Of a stretch of 64,000 nucleotides of DNA, positions 1 to 11,836 are shown piece by piece. Made by a program: the position numbers and the translations under genes. The notes below the pieces were generated by a model. It had not been told where the DNA came from. It searched no databases and saw nothing but the letters and a program-made list of their open reading frames with translations. The stretch covers positions 11,324,698 to 11,388,697 of the forward strand of contig NC_065564.1 of the NCBI RefSeq assembly GCF_022605725.1, written 5' to 3'. This DNA is from Anthonomus grandis grandis (taxonomy: Eukaryota > Arthropoda > Insecta > Coleoptera > Curculionidae). Numbering within the stretch: position 1 is the stretch's first letter; each line of letters opens with the position of its first letter.

Positions 1-2
1 CA

Positions 3-1234
3 ACAATACCCGCTAATGTAAACGTTATCTTTAAATTCCTTAGAGAATACATGACTAACAAGACCACCTTTCTATACTTCTTATCACCCAATTTACGCCC
101 ACTATTCCAAGACGTATTAAGTAACCATTTTAGTGAATCAAAAGTAGTCGAATGTACAAAATTAATTAATAATGTACAACCAGATGAACGTACACAAATA
201 ATTAAATTTTCACACGAAGGAAAAACTAATCACCGTGGAATATTAGAAACCCTTACTAGGATAAAACTAACCTACTATTGGCAAAACATGAAAAATGATA
301 TTACCAACTATATTGACAATTGCGAAATTTTCCAACGAGCAAAATATAATAGGAGACCCCCAAATGTTCCTTTACTAATTACAGAAACTCCCTCTAAACC
401 ATTCGAAATAATACACATTGATACATTATTAATAGGAAAAGAGAAATTTCTTGTCATAATAGACAAATTTTCAAAATACGGCCAAGCCTTACCATATTTT
501 GGCACAACAATTTCAGTTGTACAAACTTTAGTACAATTCTTTTCTTTTTGCGGTATTCCCAAAACAATTGTATCAGATAACGGTACCGAATTTAAAAATC
601 AAACTGTCAAAGAACTCCTAGAATCTCATAACGTAAAAATACACTTTACAACCCCTCAACATCACGAATCAAACGGCCCTGTTGAACGATTAAATTCAAC
701 ATTAATCGAACATATAAGACTTCTAAAGAAAAAGACAGGAATGAAGACATAATAAGTTTAATGCCTTATGCAATCATAGCATATAACAGCACAATACACT
801 CTAGTACTCATTTCACCCCTTACGAATTAATATTAGGACACACTGACACACAAGATCCTATGAAACTCATGCCTGCACACATCTATGCAGAATACATTAA
901 TTCTCATCGAATTAAAACAAAAGCTTTATACGAAAAAATTAAAAGTGACACTTTAAACTTAAAGGAAAAGGTAATTGAAAAACATAATAAAAATAAAAAA
1001 CCACAAATACCACACGTAGGTTGCCAAGTATATAAAAAGCAAGAAAAACGTATTGGTAAACTAAAACCGAAATTCAAAGGACCTTTTACTTTAACTAAAA
1101 TACTAGATAATAACAAAATCGAAATAATGAACCCAAATAATAATAAAACGGAAATAATTCATGTTAATGAATCTAAAATAGTACCCCTTGTTGCAGATGG
1201 ATCGGAATCATCTACATCAATGCAAACGGAGTAA
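3..1234 (+). pseudogene. Ty3/Gypsy (errantivirus-like) pol 3' end: integrase, frameshifted
   Basis: The frame is open from the left edge of the window, so pol continues outside it. The N-terminal zinc-binding region has both histidines (SHEGKTNHRG) and one cysteine, but the usual C-x2-C pair reads C-E-I-F, so one zinc ligand is lost. The catalytic core keeps IHIDTL, VSDNGTEF and NGPVERLN with 35 residues between the second Asp and the Glu, the retroviral DD35E pattern. The frame closes at 752. The C-terminal part (NSTIHSSTHFTPYELILG, then the basic tail) continues in another frame from about 722 to 1234, so one frameshift splits the enzyme. An envelope ORF follows at once, as in errantiviruses. 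The family role is to join element cDNA to the host chromosome; this copy is probably dead. Confidence 0.85.
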
Positions 1235-1266
1235 AATTCCATAACTTAAACCATAATCCCGGTATA

Positions 1267-2913
1267 TTGCCATACAAACTAGGCACAACAAAACTAATAA
1301 CTAATTACTGGTCACTAATACAAATCCAAGACTTAACACCCCTAATTAAAGAATTTAGGACTTTAAAACAATTTGCTGAAACATTAATTAATGCTTTAAA
1401 GACAGACTATATTTATATGAGAGAATATGAAAATACTTTGTTACCTTTATTTGTTTATGAAAAAAGAATAGAGAAAAGTATAAAACAAATTGACCCTAAT
1501 TTTAACATTCATGAAAAACAAAAACGAGGTATTTTCAACCCTATTGGATCCCTAATAAAGATAATAACTGGAAATCTTGATCAAAACGACGCGGAAAGAT
1601 ATGACAATTTAATAAGCCAACTAAAAGAAAACCAAAATAAATTAAAAGAAGCTTCGATTAACCAAGCAACTTTATTAGAAAAATCTATTAACGAATTTCA
1701 AAATATTATATCGAATGTTTCTGCAAACCAATACATTTTAAAAAGTCGTATTTTACAATTGGAAACAACAATCAAAAAAGTAGCTCTCAATCAAACAAAT
1801 AGCAATCAATACTTAGGATTACACATAATGATTAACCAGGTATCTATGATGTATCAAACTATTTATGATATTTTAGAAAAAACAGAAATAGCTATATCCT
1901 TTGCTAAGCTTAACACGCTACATAACTCAATAATTGATCCTATCGAATTGATAAATGAAATCAAAGCATTCAACAATCAATTGACAATTGATAGCCTGCC
2001 ATTAGAAACAGATATTAATAATATCTTAAACTTTGAAAAAATCATTGAAATAAAATCATATTCAAAAGGCGCGGTTATCACTTTCATTTTGGAATTGCCA
2101 TTGGTCGAATCAGATGTCTATCATTACTATCAATTATATCCTCTACCTATCCCTGAAGACCAAAATAAGCAATTTTTCCTAAACCTACCCCAAAAACCAT
2201 TCCTAGCGCTTAGCGATAGCAAATATTCTTATATGGAAAAACTATGTATTGAGCTACAACTTAATGAGTATCTATGTAAAGACACTCATACCGCCTACAT
2301 CAGCCAAGATCCTCCTTGTGCTGTTCAACTGATTAAGTACCAAGAAAACGCCACTACGTGTCACCCTTTCCGGATAGAACTCCAAGATGTTCAAGTTAAC
2401 AAAATCATGGATGGAAAATGGTTGTTATCCATACCAGAACAGTTGATTGTTCCAGTCTCTTGTCCAAACTCCAAGGATAATGTACCCCTACATGGTTCCT
2501 ACCTTGTTGAAGCCACTAACGAATGTACCGTCCAAATTAAGTCATTTATCCTTAGGACATACAAGCCCAGCAAGCTGAACTATGATGACGTGTCTCTACC
2601 GAAACTAAATTTAAGTTTCCATTTCCACAACCAGAAGAAAATCTTCAACCCTCCTACATTGGACCTTAACACTATTAGCTTGGAAGAAACCAAGAAGTTC
2701 TCCACTGCACTTCAAGATCAACGAAGACGCCTTGAAGAAATTAAAGACCCTGTTAATATCCAATCAATTAACTTTTGGACTGTTTTGCTATATTTATTTA
2801 TAATTTTAATTCGTTTATTTTTTATAGGAAAATGGATTTACCTATTTGTTTTAAAGAGAAAACCCGATAATGACAGAATACCCGATAATGACGAAAATGA
2901 AATAATTGTGTAA
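1267..2913 (+). CDS. env: Envelope (baculovirus F-like) protein of the Gypsy/errantivirus element
   Basis: This 548-codon frame follows pol and is actually open from about 1177, overlapping the integrase tail. It has no ATG near its 5' end, which fits expression from a spliced RNA, as in gypsy. Near residue 83 there is a furin-like site (KQKR before GIFNPIGSLIKI), followed by a predicted fusion-peptide and helical region (QLKENQNKLKEASINQATLL). A cysteine-rich stretch lies between about residues 335 and 425. A hydrophobic anchor near residues 500-530 (FWTVLLYLFIILIRLFFIGK) is followed by a short basic tail. This order matches insect errantivirus and baculovirus F-type fusion proteins, which sit in the membrane and drive fusion. 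The frame is uninterrupted although pol upstream is broken. The start codon and any signal peptide are unresolved. Confidence 0.8.
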   Translation: MPYKLGTTKLITNYWSLIQIQDLTPLIKEFRTLKQFAETLINALKTDYIYMREYENTLLPLFVYEKRIEKSIKQIDPNFNIHEKQKRGIFNPIGSLIKIITGNLDQNDAERYDNLISQLKENQNKLKEASINQATLLEKSINEFQNIISNVSANQYILKSRILQLETTIKKVALNQTNSNQYLGLHIMINQVSMMYQTIYDILEKTEIAISFAKLNTLHNSIIDPIELINEIKAFNNQLTIDSLPLETDINNILNFEKIIEIKSYSKGAVITFILELPLVESDVYHYYQLYPLPIPEDQNKQFFLNLPQKPFLALSDSKYSYMEKLCIELQLNEYLCKDTHTAYISQDPPCAVQLIKYQENATTCHPFRIELQDVQVNKIMDGKWLLSIPEQLIVPVSCPNSKDNVPLHGSYLVEATNECTVQIKSFILRTYKPSKLNYDDVSLPKLNLSFHFHNQKKIFNPPTLDLNTISLEETKKFSTALQDQRRRLEEIKDPVNIQSINFWTVLLYLFIILIRLFFIGKWIYLFVLKRKPDNDRIPDNDENEIIV

Positions 2914-3002
2914 TAATCGATTTATTCTTTTTATTTTTAATTTTATATTTTAGGTTTGTAAAACCACACCCTAAAGGGTATGCTTTTATTTTAGGACGGA
3001 GG

Positions 3003-3216
3003 AGTTATATACCCCCTTTTGCTTATTCTATATATTTTAACTATATTATATTACTGCTTACAGTGCTTTGACAGCAATTGCTTATCTTTAAGTTAAGATT
3101 GTATATATAGGACACAAGGAACAAGAACTAGTTAGATATATTTGTACTTCAGTCGAAATAAATTGTTTTTAAAAATAGTTTTTATTGTGGCCACCACGTA
3201 ATTCAGTCTTATAACT
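3003..3216 (+). repeat. Probable 3' LTR of the Gypsy element
   Basis: A purine-rich tract (GGACGGAGG) just before 3003 looks like a polypurine tract. The proposed LTR starts AGTTATA and ends TATAACT, short inverted ends like those of gypsy-class LTRs. Inside are a TATA-like run near 3101 and an AATAAA signal near 3157. The 5' LTR is outside the window, so the boundaries cannot be checked against a second copy. Confidence 0.5.
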
Positions 3217-3393
3217 TTGTATGTGTATTTATTTTACTTATAGTTTTTGCGAAACCTACCTAACAGGTACAAAAAAACACTGCAATACCTTACATTTTTA
3301 GGGCGTTTAAAAAGCAGGCGATTTATTATTGTTAAAACTGTCAGTTTGACGCGTGCAATTTTTCAATTTTAGTTAAAACAGTGAGTTAATAAA

Positions 3394-4173
3394 ATGGTGT
3401 ATACGCTAGCCGAAAGAATAGAAATAATTTTCCTTTATGGAGCTCAAGATCGGTGTGCTCGCAGAACCGCGAGAGCATTTAATGAAAGGTATCAAGATAA
3501 AAACGTGAGCCATAAATACGTATTAGAATTGATACGAAAATTTGAAGAGACAGGATCGATTTGCAATTAGAAAAAATATGAAAATAGAGTTGTCGATGAA
3601 GCATGCCAAGTACTAGGACAATTTGCTATGGATCCAACTTTGTCTATACCAAATGCCGCAAAACTAACAAATATTTCCACTGGTTCCGTATATAAAGTTT
3701 TTAAAAAAAATAAGTTCTTTCCTTATAAAATTCATATTCTTCACGAACTCGGAGAAGATAATTTTGATAGGAGAATTCAATTTTGTGAAGTGATGTGCCA
3801 GCGAATTGACGACGATCCCCATTTATTGAAGAACATTTGCTTCAGTGACGAATCGACCTTTTTTTTAAATGGCCTGGTGAACAGACATAACTGTAGATAA
3901 TGGGATAATGAAAATCCGCATGTTTTTCGGGAAGGCCATACCCAATATCCCCAAAAACTTTTACTAGCACTAGACTTTTTTCTTTGGGGCTACTTAAAAA
4001 GCAAAGTTTATAAAACCCCACCTGAGAGTATTGAGAATTTAAAAAATAGAATATTTCAAGAATGCAGAGAAATTAGCGGGCAGACCCTTGCCAATGTTCG
4101 TAAGGAGTTTGAAAATAGGCTTTTTTATTGTCTTGCTAATAACGGCGCGCGTTTTGAACATTTAATAAAATAA
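3394..4173 (+). pseudogene. Mariner-like (DUF4817-type) transposase relic, internally deleted
   Basis: The frame starts MVYTLAERIEIIFLYGAQDR, the helix-turn-helix domain that opens many insect mariner-like transposases, followed by VSHKYVLELIRKFEETGS. It stays in one frame to the stop at 4171, but is interrupted by TAG at 3568 and TAA at 3898. A catalytic Asp is seen in NICFSDESTFFLNGLVN. After HTQYPQKL the text jumps to LDFFLWGYLKSKVYKTPPES, so the segment with the second catalytic Asp (QDGAP-like) and the WPARSPD motif has been deleted in frame. The C-terminus (RFEHLIK) is normal for the family. The copy cannot be active. The left end of its element appears to be lost next to the Gypsy LTR. 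Confidence 0.85.
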
Positions 4174-4289
4174 ATTTGTTAAACTAATTAAATTTGTTTT
4201 TCTACCCTACCGATTTACACTTTAACTGCTTCTTGGTCAACCAATTTTATTTTTTGTACAACCATTGATAGCATAATGAATGCCCTTTA

Positions 4290-4490
4290 AAATAATGTAT
4301 CACACCATGGGGTAGCCATTTGACATACCAAAGTTTGGCGTCAATAAAATATTCATTATTTCTAGACATTTTCGCTAACTTTTTGCTTACACATTTACCG
4401 ATTTCATTTTTTTTGGTACCGTTGAATAGAGAATTTTACGCTCCTTACTACGATGTATCACACGATGGGGGTTGACATTTGACATATTAA
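4290..4490 (+). repeat. Imperfect direct repeat in MLE 3' region
   Basis: A motif of about 40 bp (core GTATCACACCATGGGGT then CATTTGACATA) at 4297-4330 recurs in slightly changed form at 4452-4490. A third copy in reverse complement lies at about 25812-25858, inside another MLE of the same family. It looks like a subterminal repeat of the element. Confidence 0.5.
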
Positions 4491-4546
4491 AGTGAGGTTA
4501 GCTGGAGGTGAGGAGGTGAGGTGAGGGTTTTTTTTTTTAAGAAAGT

Positions 4547-4583
4547 TATTAAGGGTGGATCGTTTTGAAATGAAAGTACTGTA
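4547..4583 (+). repeat. Right terminal inverted repeat of an MLE, family 1
   Basis: The segment reads, in reverse complement, TACAGTACTTTCATTTC followed by AAAACGATCCACCC. It nearly matches the left end at 11837 and the left end at 25449. It ends CTGTA followed by TA, consistent with a TA target duplication. It probably closes the element whose transposase relic ends at 4173. Confidence 0.65.
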
Positions 4584-7147
4584 TAATTTTAGATAACTAT
4601 ATATAATTAACTTCTACAAACGAAAGTATTTTCCTAAAAAATTATTGAATTGTTAGATGTAAAAAAATATATACAGCACTAACTCCCAAGACTTCCAGGA
4701 TTTAAATAACACTTTTTTCTATATAAAAGTTAATTAATAACTATAAGAAGTTTTTATTTATTAAAGAAAAAAATTTTATTCAAATCCTTTGGGCGTTTTG
4801 GGAGTTATTTGAGAGTGTGTCTACATAATACACTTAAGTTTAAATTAGATTTAATTATCCTTTTATTCCTTTTATGTTTAATTTTAATAAAGCCGGTATA
4901 AATAACAATATTATCGGTCACTGGACGCATATGTTTTTCGCGCAGTATAATCTGCCCAAAATTCCTGCCAAGGAGACGTCACCTGTGATGATGCGCAACA
5001 AGCGCACGCAACCTGGATCAGAAGCAATACAATTTCGGTCTTACTATTCGAACCACATAGGCAACCATAGAATGACAAATCAATTATCAAATGATTCATT
5101 CATTAATTTATAAGTCAAAACCATATTTACATTTCTTAGTATAGAATCGACCTCCCTTTTACCGGCATGGCGTTCGGTGTTGCCAAATAAGATATTTTCT
5201 AGCTAGACCCAGTCTATTTAATTTTGATTTAGTGTGGCATGTAGTAAAATAGTAAAAAGATTATTAAGCCCTGGACAGGCTTAGTAATATTTATGGACAT
5301 ATTAAATCATTCCTGCAAGAAAAATTAGTAATTAGTAATTAAACTTTATAAGTTATGAAGGTTTAATCATAATGAAGTGTTAGCAGCGCTGCGCCTTTAT
5401 CGTGTAATCTGTCAATATCGATCATCTTAGTTACGTTCTCTTCCGTTTGTCGATGGCATCCGTACACTTGTGCGTTTTGATGCAAAGTTGTATTTTGTGA
5501 TGTTTATTGCAGTAGACTATTGCAATATACGGGTAAGTAGGTATCAATAATCTGATACTATTAATTTATATCTTTCATCAATTATAACTTTCCTATATTG
5601 TGATGTCTTATAATTTATTAGCACCACACTCTTACAGCATTTCCGTTTGGTTATTGATAGTTGCCGGATGGTCTTTCTAGATTCTTTATAATGCAGGGCC
5701 CAATCGTAATAACCTTATTTTAATATTGGTTTATAAATTTTATTATGTTTAATATTTATGCTTAGTATTGATTTTAGTACCTTTTGTATAAATAATAGTT
5801 GGAACGAGAATTTGTATTTAATTTTGTTATAGAATAATGTTTTTATGATTTCTTACTTTTTAACATGTCACCGCACCGGTCTTTAATGGCAAAACCTACA
5901 GTCATGAAAGTATTACTTATTTAAACTGCTATTGAAAGAACCATTTTATTATCAAGAAGTTGATGTATGAATACTTAAAAAAAAGAATAAAAAGTGTTTA
6001 GAGGTTTTTTGCATTTTGATTTTCAGTACCTAAATTAAAAAAGCCTTTCCGGCTCTTTAGAAACTCAACATTGAAATAATAGTACAAGCGCCACTAAAAT
6101 GTCGTCAGTAAAAACGTTTTTAAATGGTCAGTAATAGACGTCCCATTCACCTAACTCACGTTATTTTGGAGGAACTTATTCACGTGATTTTTGTAGTCAT
6201 TATAAGGTCATGTAAAAACGTCATTATAGTTATTTGTTGACGTTTTTGTCACGGTTTTGAGACGTCATTTGGTTGCCTGGGCAGAACTTTAATGCGACAT
6301 TGACGTACGCCAAGTAGAGACATGCAACCATCTGAAATCGATTTAGCTATTTATTATTTATTACATAAAAATTTTTTATCCAAATCATTTGAGAGTTAAA
6401 GCCTTGTTCGTTCATTTAGCACTTTAATTAATTTTCACAAAAAAAACTTAGTTTTCAGAGGTTTGGGACCACCATAATTGGATTTAGGTATTCATTGTAG
6501 ACAAAAAAATATTAAAATCCCTTGGGAATGTTAGAAGATACGGGCATTAAATCGATTAATTAACAGCGAGCGCGAACTATAAATAGGTTGCTAACAACCG
6601 ACATATGCTGCGTTCTCGATTTTGGTTCGTCACACACATCGAACCACAGCGGTATATTTGAGAAGATTCTCTAAGCTTTTTTTTCTCTAAGAAGTTTTGC
6701 TTCGATATCTCAACTATAATAAATATAAATAATGCCTTCTATAAAAAATATAAATAATTAAAAATCAAGAATTTATTTGATGTCGCAGGAACGCGCCTCG
6801 TTGTGATCAGACAGTTCCGACAACAAGAAAAGGAATCACTTTAATCGCAATACATAAAGCAATTTAATTTCCTTTTAATATTATTAATATTAATAATTCC
6901 TTTTTCTTATTATTAATGTAGTTTTATTTTATAGACTTTTTAAGTAAGTTCTATAACCTATTCACTAGAGAATTAGTGTTATTTTAAAACCTATTCAATA
7001 TTTCAACACATTGCTTTTTTAGATTTTTTTGAAAAATTTAATTGCATCTAGCCAAGTTTAAGTGATTTTCATACATATATTTTTAAAGTCCTAATAAATA
7101 TTTTTAGTATAATTAAATCTAGATACGTATCGTTAAAATATACTTAC
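4584..7147. other. No gene recognised; possible buried promoter or LTR near 6578
   Basis: No ORF with recognisable similarity. Around 6578 there is CTATAAATAGG in a GC-richer patch, about 30 bp before GCTGCGTTCTCG, which could be a decayed LTR promoter. A GC-richer patch at 6782 (TGTCGCAGGAACGCG) follows. The next ferlin exon downstream of 7148 was looked for here and not found. Confidence 0.3.
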
Positions 7148-7279
7148 CGGGTCCTCGTCATACATCTGTACTAATAAACTCGGCGGATTTTGATTTATGT
7201 GCTCCTTGGATCCATATAAATATATATTATAAAAAGTCAATGTTTGATTCCACACAGGAACTAGAGCATGTTTCTTCAC
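7148..7279 (-). CDS. Ferlin exon 12: C2D domain, second half
   Basis: Acceptor TTCTAG, donor GTAAGTAT; 132 bp, 44 codons, phase 0 at both ends. Reads VKKHALVPVWNQTLTFYNIY, LYGSKEHINQNPPSLLVQMY then DEDP. The otoferlin counterpart is L-PTWDQ-L-FDN--LYG----L---PP---IEIYDQD. The loop-3 motif YDEDP keeps acidic ligands, so with exon 11 this C2D looks able to bind calcium. The donor shows the gene goes on. Later exons (C2E, C2F, anchor) were not found down to position 1, so the next intron probably contains the Gypsy element. Confidence 0.92.
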
Positions 7280-7327
7280 CTAGAATAACTATTTAGAAAA
7301 AGGCATAGGCTAGAAAAGCTAATTAAC

Positions 7328-7444
7328 TTGAGTTTCTTTTTGTTCTTTTCCAAACGCAACCTGAATAAAGGAATCCACCAATCCACTCTCATCGAATCCT
7401 GGTTCCACTTCCCCTTCAAATATGTAGGCTCGACCTTCAAATAA
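7328..7444 (-). CDS. Ferlin exon 11: C2D domain, first half
   Basis: Acceptor TTTTAG, donor GTTAATT; 117 bp, 39 codons, phase 0 at both ends. Reads LFEGRAYIFEGEVEPGFDES, GLVDSFIQVAFGKEQKETQ. Ferlin C2D domains read F-LRA-M-QAR-L---D-SGLSDPFA-V. The two loop-1 aspartates (FDESGLVD) that bind calcium are kept. The 48-bp intron to exon 12 is the shortest in the gene. Confidence 0.92.
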
Positions 7445-8338
7445 CTAAAAAATATATTTGGTTTTATATTGTTTTAATTTTGTGACTGCAAATTTAATGA
7501 AATAAAGAAACATGGACACTTAAGCATAATGTTAGACCTAACTTATATTATAAGTTATTAAGCTGCAGTAAATTACTTAATCTATGAAGGTTTGTACACA
7601 TAGTTTTCATCACGACAAATATACTAGTACTACAGATCATAGGTTATATATTAAACTTCTAGGTTTTATTGACATAGGAGGAGCGCCCTGAAGAGTCAGC
7701 TTTCAATTAGGTTAACCACAAATTGCAAAGAAGTATAAACTACAAAAATATTTTATGACTGGTTAAAGTAACTTATAATCAGAAGATTCACTCTATATTA
7801 CTCTTTAAAAAGTAAAAAATGGAAGGTTTGTAAAGTGGCATGATGATTTTTGGATCCACTGATAGGTATTCAGTTAGAAATGAGGGTAAAAATAAATAAA
7901 ATTGCACTTAATCTAAATTAAACATGTTCCTTTATAAAAATGGTACAAAAAATAATTAAATGCATTTCATAGATAGTTGCATATGTTTTAGCGAATATTA
8001 TAAAAAGGACAATATACTATTAACAATGACAAAATTTACTTTTAGACGTTCATTAAAACAGTACTGTGCAACAAAAAATTTTCTGTTTATTTAAAAAACC
8101 TAATAATTAATTATTTTTATATAACTTCATATAGAATAGAATAGCAAATCTATTTATATAATAATAAAAATAAATATATACAGTAAATCTGACATAAAAA
8201 AAAATTGAATAATCCATGTAACCTATGTCTTGTCAGTCGTTATTGTAGATTCTGGAACAAAGCACAAAAAACAATACAATATCTCCTTTTACGAGAAGAG
8301 AACTAGCTATTTTAAAACCATTTCAATCTAATTTCTAA

Positions 8339-8367
8339 TCTCATTTCAATCAAGGATTGAAATGAGA
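8339..8367. repeat. Short perfect hairpin
   Basis: 13-bp arms (TCTCATTTCAATC and its reverse complement) around a 3-nt loop. No associated gene. Confidence 0.6.
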
Positions 8368-8879
8368 ATTAAAAGTGCTCATAATCATTTAAGCAAGTAT
8401 ATCTTTAAGCAACAAAACACAGGATCATGCATTACTTAAATACATAAAAAAAAAGTTATATCCTATCGAAAGCGTAAGGATCCTATGTCAACTTAAAACA
8501 CTGACACATATTGATACCAAAAAGATATTAAATATTTTTGGAGCGCTCAACTAATAACACTAGATGAGAAGAAAGATAAAAAGAAGCTAATAATATAAAG
8601 CTAGATGAACGACTAAAATGCTAGACATATACTTAACTTAAAATCGTTCACAGTTAGAAAAGTTTCTGACATTGTTAGGCGACTACATAACTGAATGTAT
8701 TACTGACTTTGTTTTTAAAAGCGGTAAGCAATGGTAAGGTAATAAAATCTAAGTAGCATTTATTCTAGATTTAAAATATTATGTCAAGAAGGCCGAATTA
8801 CACATTATAGAAAATTATTTTTAAAAAATCTTTATTAAGTTAAATGGTTTCTGTTTTTATAAAAATATACTCTTAAAGT

Positions 8880-9530
8880 TTTGCCGGAGTATTTACTGCT
8901 TCATCATGATACTCCACTGCTTCAAATAGCTCCACAGATAAAAATCGCAAAACCCGTCTATTCGGAGACTCATTATTTAGAGGTTCATGAACTTTTCGCG
9001 TAAAATTCGATGGAGCCTTATCATGTAGGAACCACATATTCTGTATCATATTTAGAGGACCAACATCTAATAATTGTGGCAGTTTTTGTCAAAGAAAATC
9101 TACATAAATTTCACCAGTCAGTCTAGATGTAGAAAAATAAGCTCTAATAAGCATGCTATTTACTACGTCAGCCCAAACATTTAATAAAAATCTATTAGAT
9201 TAGATCTATTAATTCCGTAAAATCTTTATTTCTGCAGAACTGTTCTAAAAGCCACTGGCGAAAATAAACTCTTCTAGAATGATCCTCAGATTATATGGCT
9301 TGTACCCATTGATAATGATCGAATATTATCGTTCTTGTCGTCTTAAACACTCTAATTTTTAAATGGTCTTCGACTATTTCTAAAATATCTTCCTTAATTT
9401 ATAGCATTTCAGCTTACTCTTTCAGCGTAGCCTCCTTGTTGTTCTTTTATATATCCTGTGTCATGAAGTCTAATAACTCAACTTACAAACATATGTGGGG
9501 CCGGATGATTTCTTAAAGGAACCTTCTGCG
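8880..9530 (-). pseudogene. MLE (DUF4817-type) transposase relic
   Basis: The minus strand gives, through several frames and stops, VWADVVNSMLIRAYF, then LTGEIYVDFL, KLPQLLDVGPLNMIQNMWFL, HDKAPSNFTRKVHEPLNNE and finally AVEYHDEAVNTPAKL. These line up with the middle and end of insect MLE transposases (VWAGI--------YF--NL-G--YL-FL----P-LL---PL--R--MW--HDGAPAHF---VR--LN). The second catalytic Asp (HDKAP) is visible. The segment between LNNES and the C-terminus is shortened. Long decayed. Confidence 0.7.
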
Positions 9531-10843
9531 TATACAATGTGTATGCTGCAGCTGCACATTGCATTTTGTTGGCACTCTCCAAAGCTAAGTATTATTTCTA
9601 CTAGTTATAAATGAAATACGCACTAATAAAAGACTAGTAAAAGTGATTGAACGAAAGATTCGTAACGACAACCATACAATAACACAAATTTTGATGTTTT
9701 AATAGCAAGAGCAGAAAACAAAACACTAAAAGAATTTACAACGTATTTGCCAAGGCTCAAAGCTCAATCAAAAAATTTGTTTAACATTCTTATATTTTTA
9801 CATTTTTAATATTTTATATATGTGTATATAAATGTGTAAACTTTTATATAAGTGATTTTTGGTATATTAACTCTTTTTGACGAGCCTACAGGTACTTAAA
9901 ATAAACGACTTAACTTTAAAAACATCTTGTATAAATCATACGACCCAACACCACTTAAACTTCGAGAGCAATAGGTTCAAACCCATTTCAGTACAAGATA
10001 GAAAGAGAGTGCAGAACCTCTAAAAGGGAGACACAGATAATTTCGACAGAAGTATTCCGACACCCGAGCGTCAAACTACTGATTGATTTTGGGACAGTTT
10101 TTTCCCAAAACTGAAGGATTTTTAATGTATCAAATAATAATAACGAGGGTGTGATAACAGAAGATACCATATTATAGGTACCATATACCGTCGAGCCGAC
10201 ACGTTTAAATGACGAGCACTAATTATACTAAAACCAAACTGTTCTTATAGATCAGCGGGTAAGTAATAATAAATAAAGTTTTATGTACTCTTTTCTCAAT
10301 GATTTTTATAGCCCGAATAATAGGAATTGAAGAGCGAAATACAACGAAAAGAATGTTGTACATTAATTCAATAACAGATCATATAACTACAAAAGTCATA
10401 TATATATATAAATCTACACATTTCTACGTCTACATATAAATACAAAAATAAGTACTGCTGTCTCCTGTACAACTGTTGGTCGTACACCTTTAGATACATA
10501 ACGTGAAATGTAGAAAATTTAATTTTCTGTTTAATCAACTTTTCTATAGCCGTTCAAGTCAAATTTAATAAAAAATACATTTTGTTTTTCAGCCTTCACT
10601 GGCAAGAACAAAAGCCTTGTCGGAAATATTTTAAATTAAATATTTTAATTGAGTTTTTCAGTTTTATTTTGTTTTAGGTCTGTTTTTTTTAACTTTTTTT
10701 GTATTTAATATACATGTATTTGATATAAATTAATTTCGATCTATTCCAATCCAATTTTGTAATTTTCACACTCGTGTGTATTTAAACAAAAAAACTAGAC
10801 ATCTTATAAAAAGGTTAATTAAAAAAAATAAAATACTACTTAC
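9531..10843. other. No gene recognised
   Basis: AT-rich ferlin intron DNA with short ORFs only. A TA-dinucleotide run lies near 10400. Confidence 0.4.
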
Positions 10844-10984
10844 ATATTTTTGTTCAGCAAGTAACAGCCTTCCTTCATATTTAAAGCCACTGGGAATTTT
10901 TTTAAAACATTCATCTTTTTGTTTTTCCAGTCCAACCCACATCATAACATCAATTTTGCAAATGATTACGTTTTTTTCTTCTGT
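10844..10984 (-). CDS. Ferlin exon 10: FerB end
   Basis: Acceptor GATTTAG, donor GTAAGTAG; 141 bp, phase 0 at both ends. Reads TEEKNVIICKIDVMMWVGLE then KQKDECFKKIPSGFKYEGRL and LLAEQKY, matching AKVELYLWLGL-KQ-----LP-GF in relatives. The equivalent stretch of mammalian otoferlin is somewhat longer before C2D. Confidence 0.9.
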
Positions 10985-11836
10985 CTAAATCAAGAAAAGG
11001 CAACAATATATATATTAAAGAATATGGTAACAATAATAGATAGTAAAAAGAGAGAAATTTTAAACGTTGAATAGATATTTTAGTTATGATTTTGAGAGAT
11101 AACTATTTGAATTTTTTTTATATAAATATACGATCATTGAATTCTAATTTTATTAAATTTTTTGAACCTGTTGATGGAGGAAATTTTGATGAAATGGAGC
11201 TATTTGATACTTCGTTTAGTGGGAAAGCAGCTATCGATGCTCTTAATATTAATGAGTATAAGCTTACCAGATGTCTTCAGTAAACAGTGAAACATTTAGA
11301 ATGCTTAATAATTTTTTTCAGAAGCCTAATTTACATCAGATTGTGAAATGTATTTACATTAGTTTTTATAAAAGAAAACTCATTTTGCTTGATATTTTAT
11401 GTAAATTCTGGATCTTACTAAACTGTCTGTATGGGACATTCACTTGTAGTTTCAAAATGTGTATGTGTAACAGACAAGTAACCATTATAGCCAAATTAAT
11501 TTGTACCATTTTCTTAAAATTAATTTTGTGTTTTTATTAACGTCGTCTTCCAGAGAGGCATTACCGTAACATGTAAAATATCTAACAATTTAGATGTTCT
11601 TCTTCACTTACAAACTGCTGAGCAAATAAATCAATAGAACCATTCCTATCTTTTAATTTATTCTCCTTATCTTTTAGGTAGATAAATTCCACCGGCTAAG
11701 TTAGCAACATCTTGGCAACCATCCGGACATAGATTTTAAGGTGTTTTCTTACCTTTAAGCATTTTCACATTGTTAAGATAACTCTGTATTACTCTGTATT
11801 GTGTTATTTATTTTTATATAATGTATTATTTTCTTA

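Larger units (their letters stand above)
7445..10843 (-). other. Ferlin intron, with one MLE relic
   Basis: Low-complexity AT-rich intron of 3.4 kb. It contains a short hairpin at 8339-8367 and the MLE relic at 8880-9530. Nothing else is recognised. Confidence 0.5.

Noticed and set aside
4874..5113. 79-codon plus-strand ORF and its 62-codon minus-strand partner
   Set aside because: No family resemblance, no splice context that joins ferlin, and length within what AT-rich DNA yields by chance.
6578..6800. Possible solo LTR around a TATA box
   Set aside because: No second copy, no convincing ends and no target duplication; kept only as a note.
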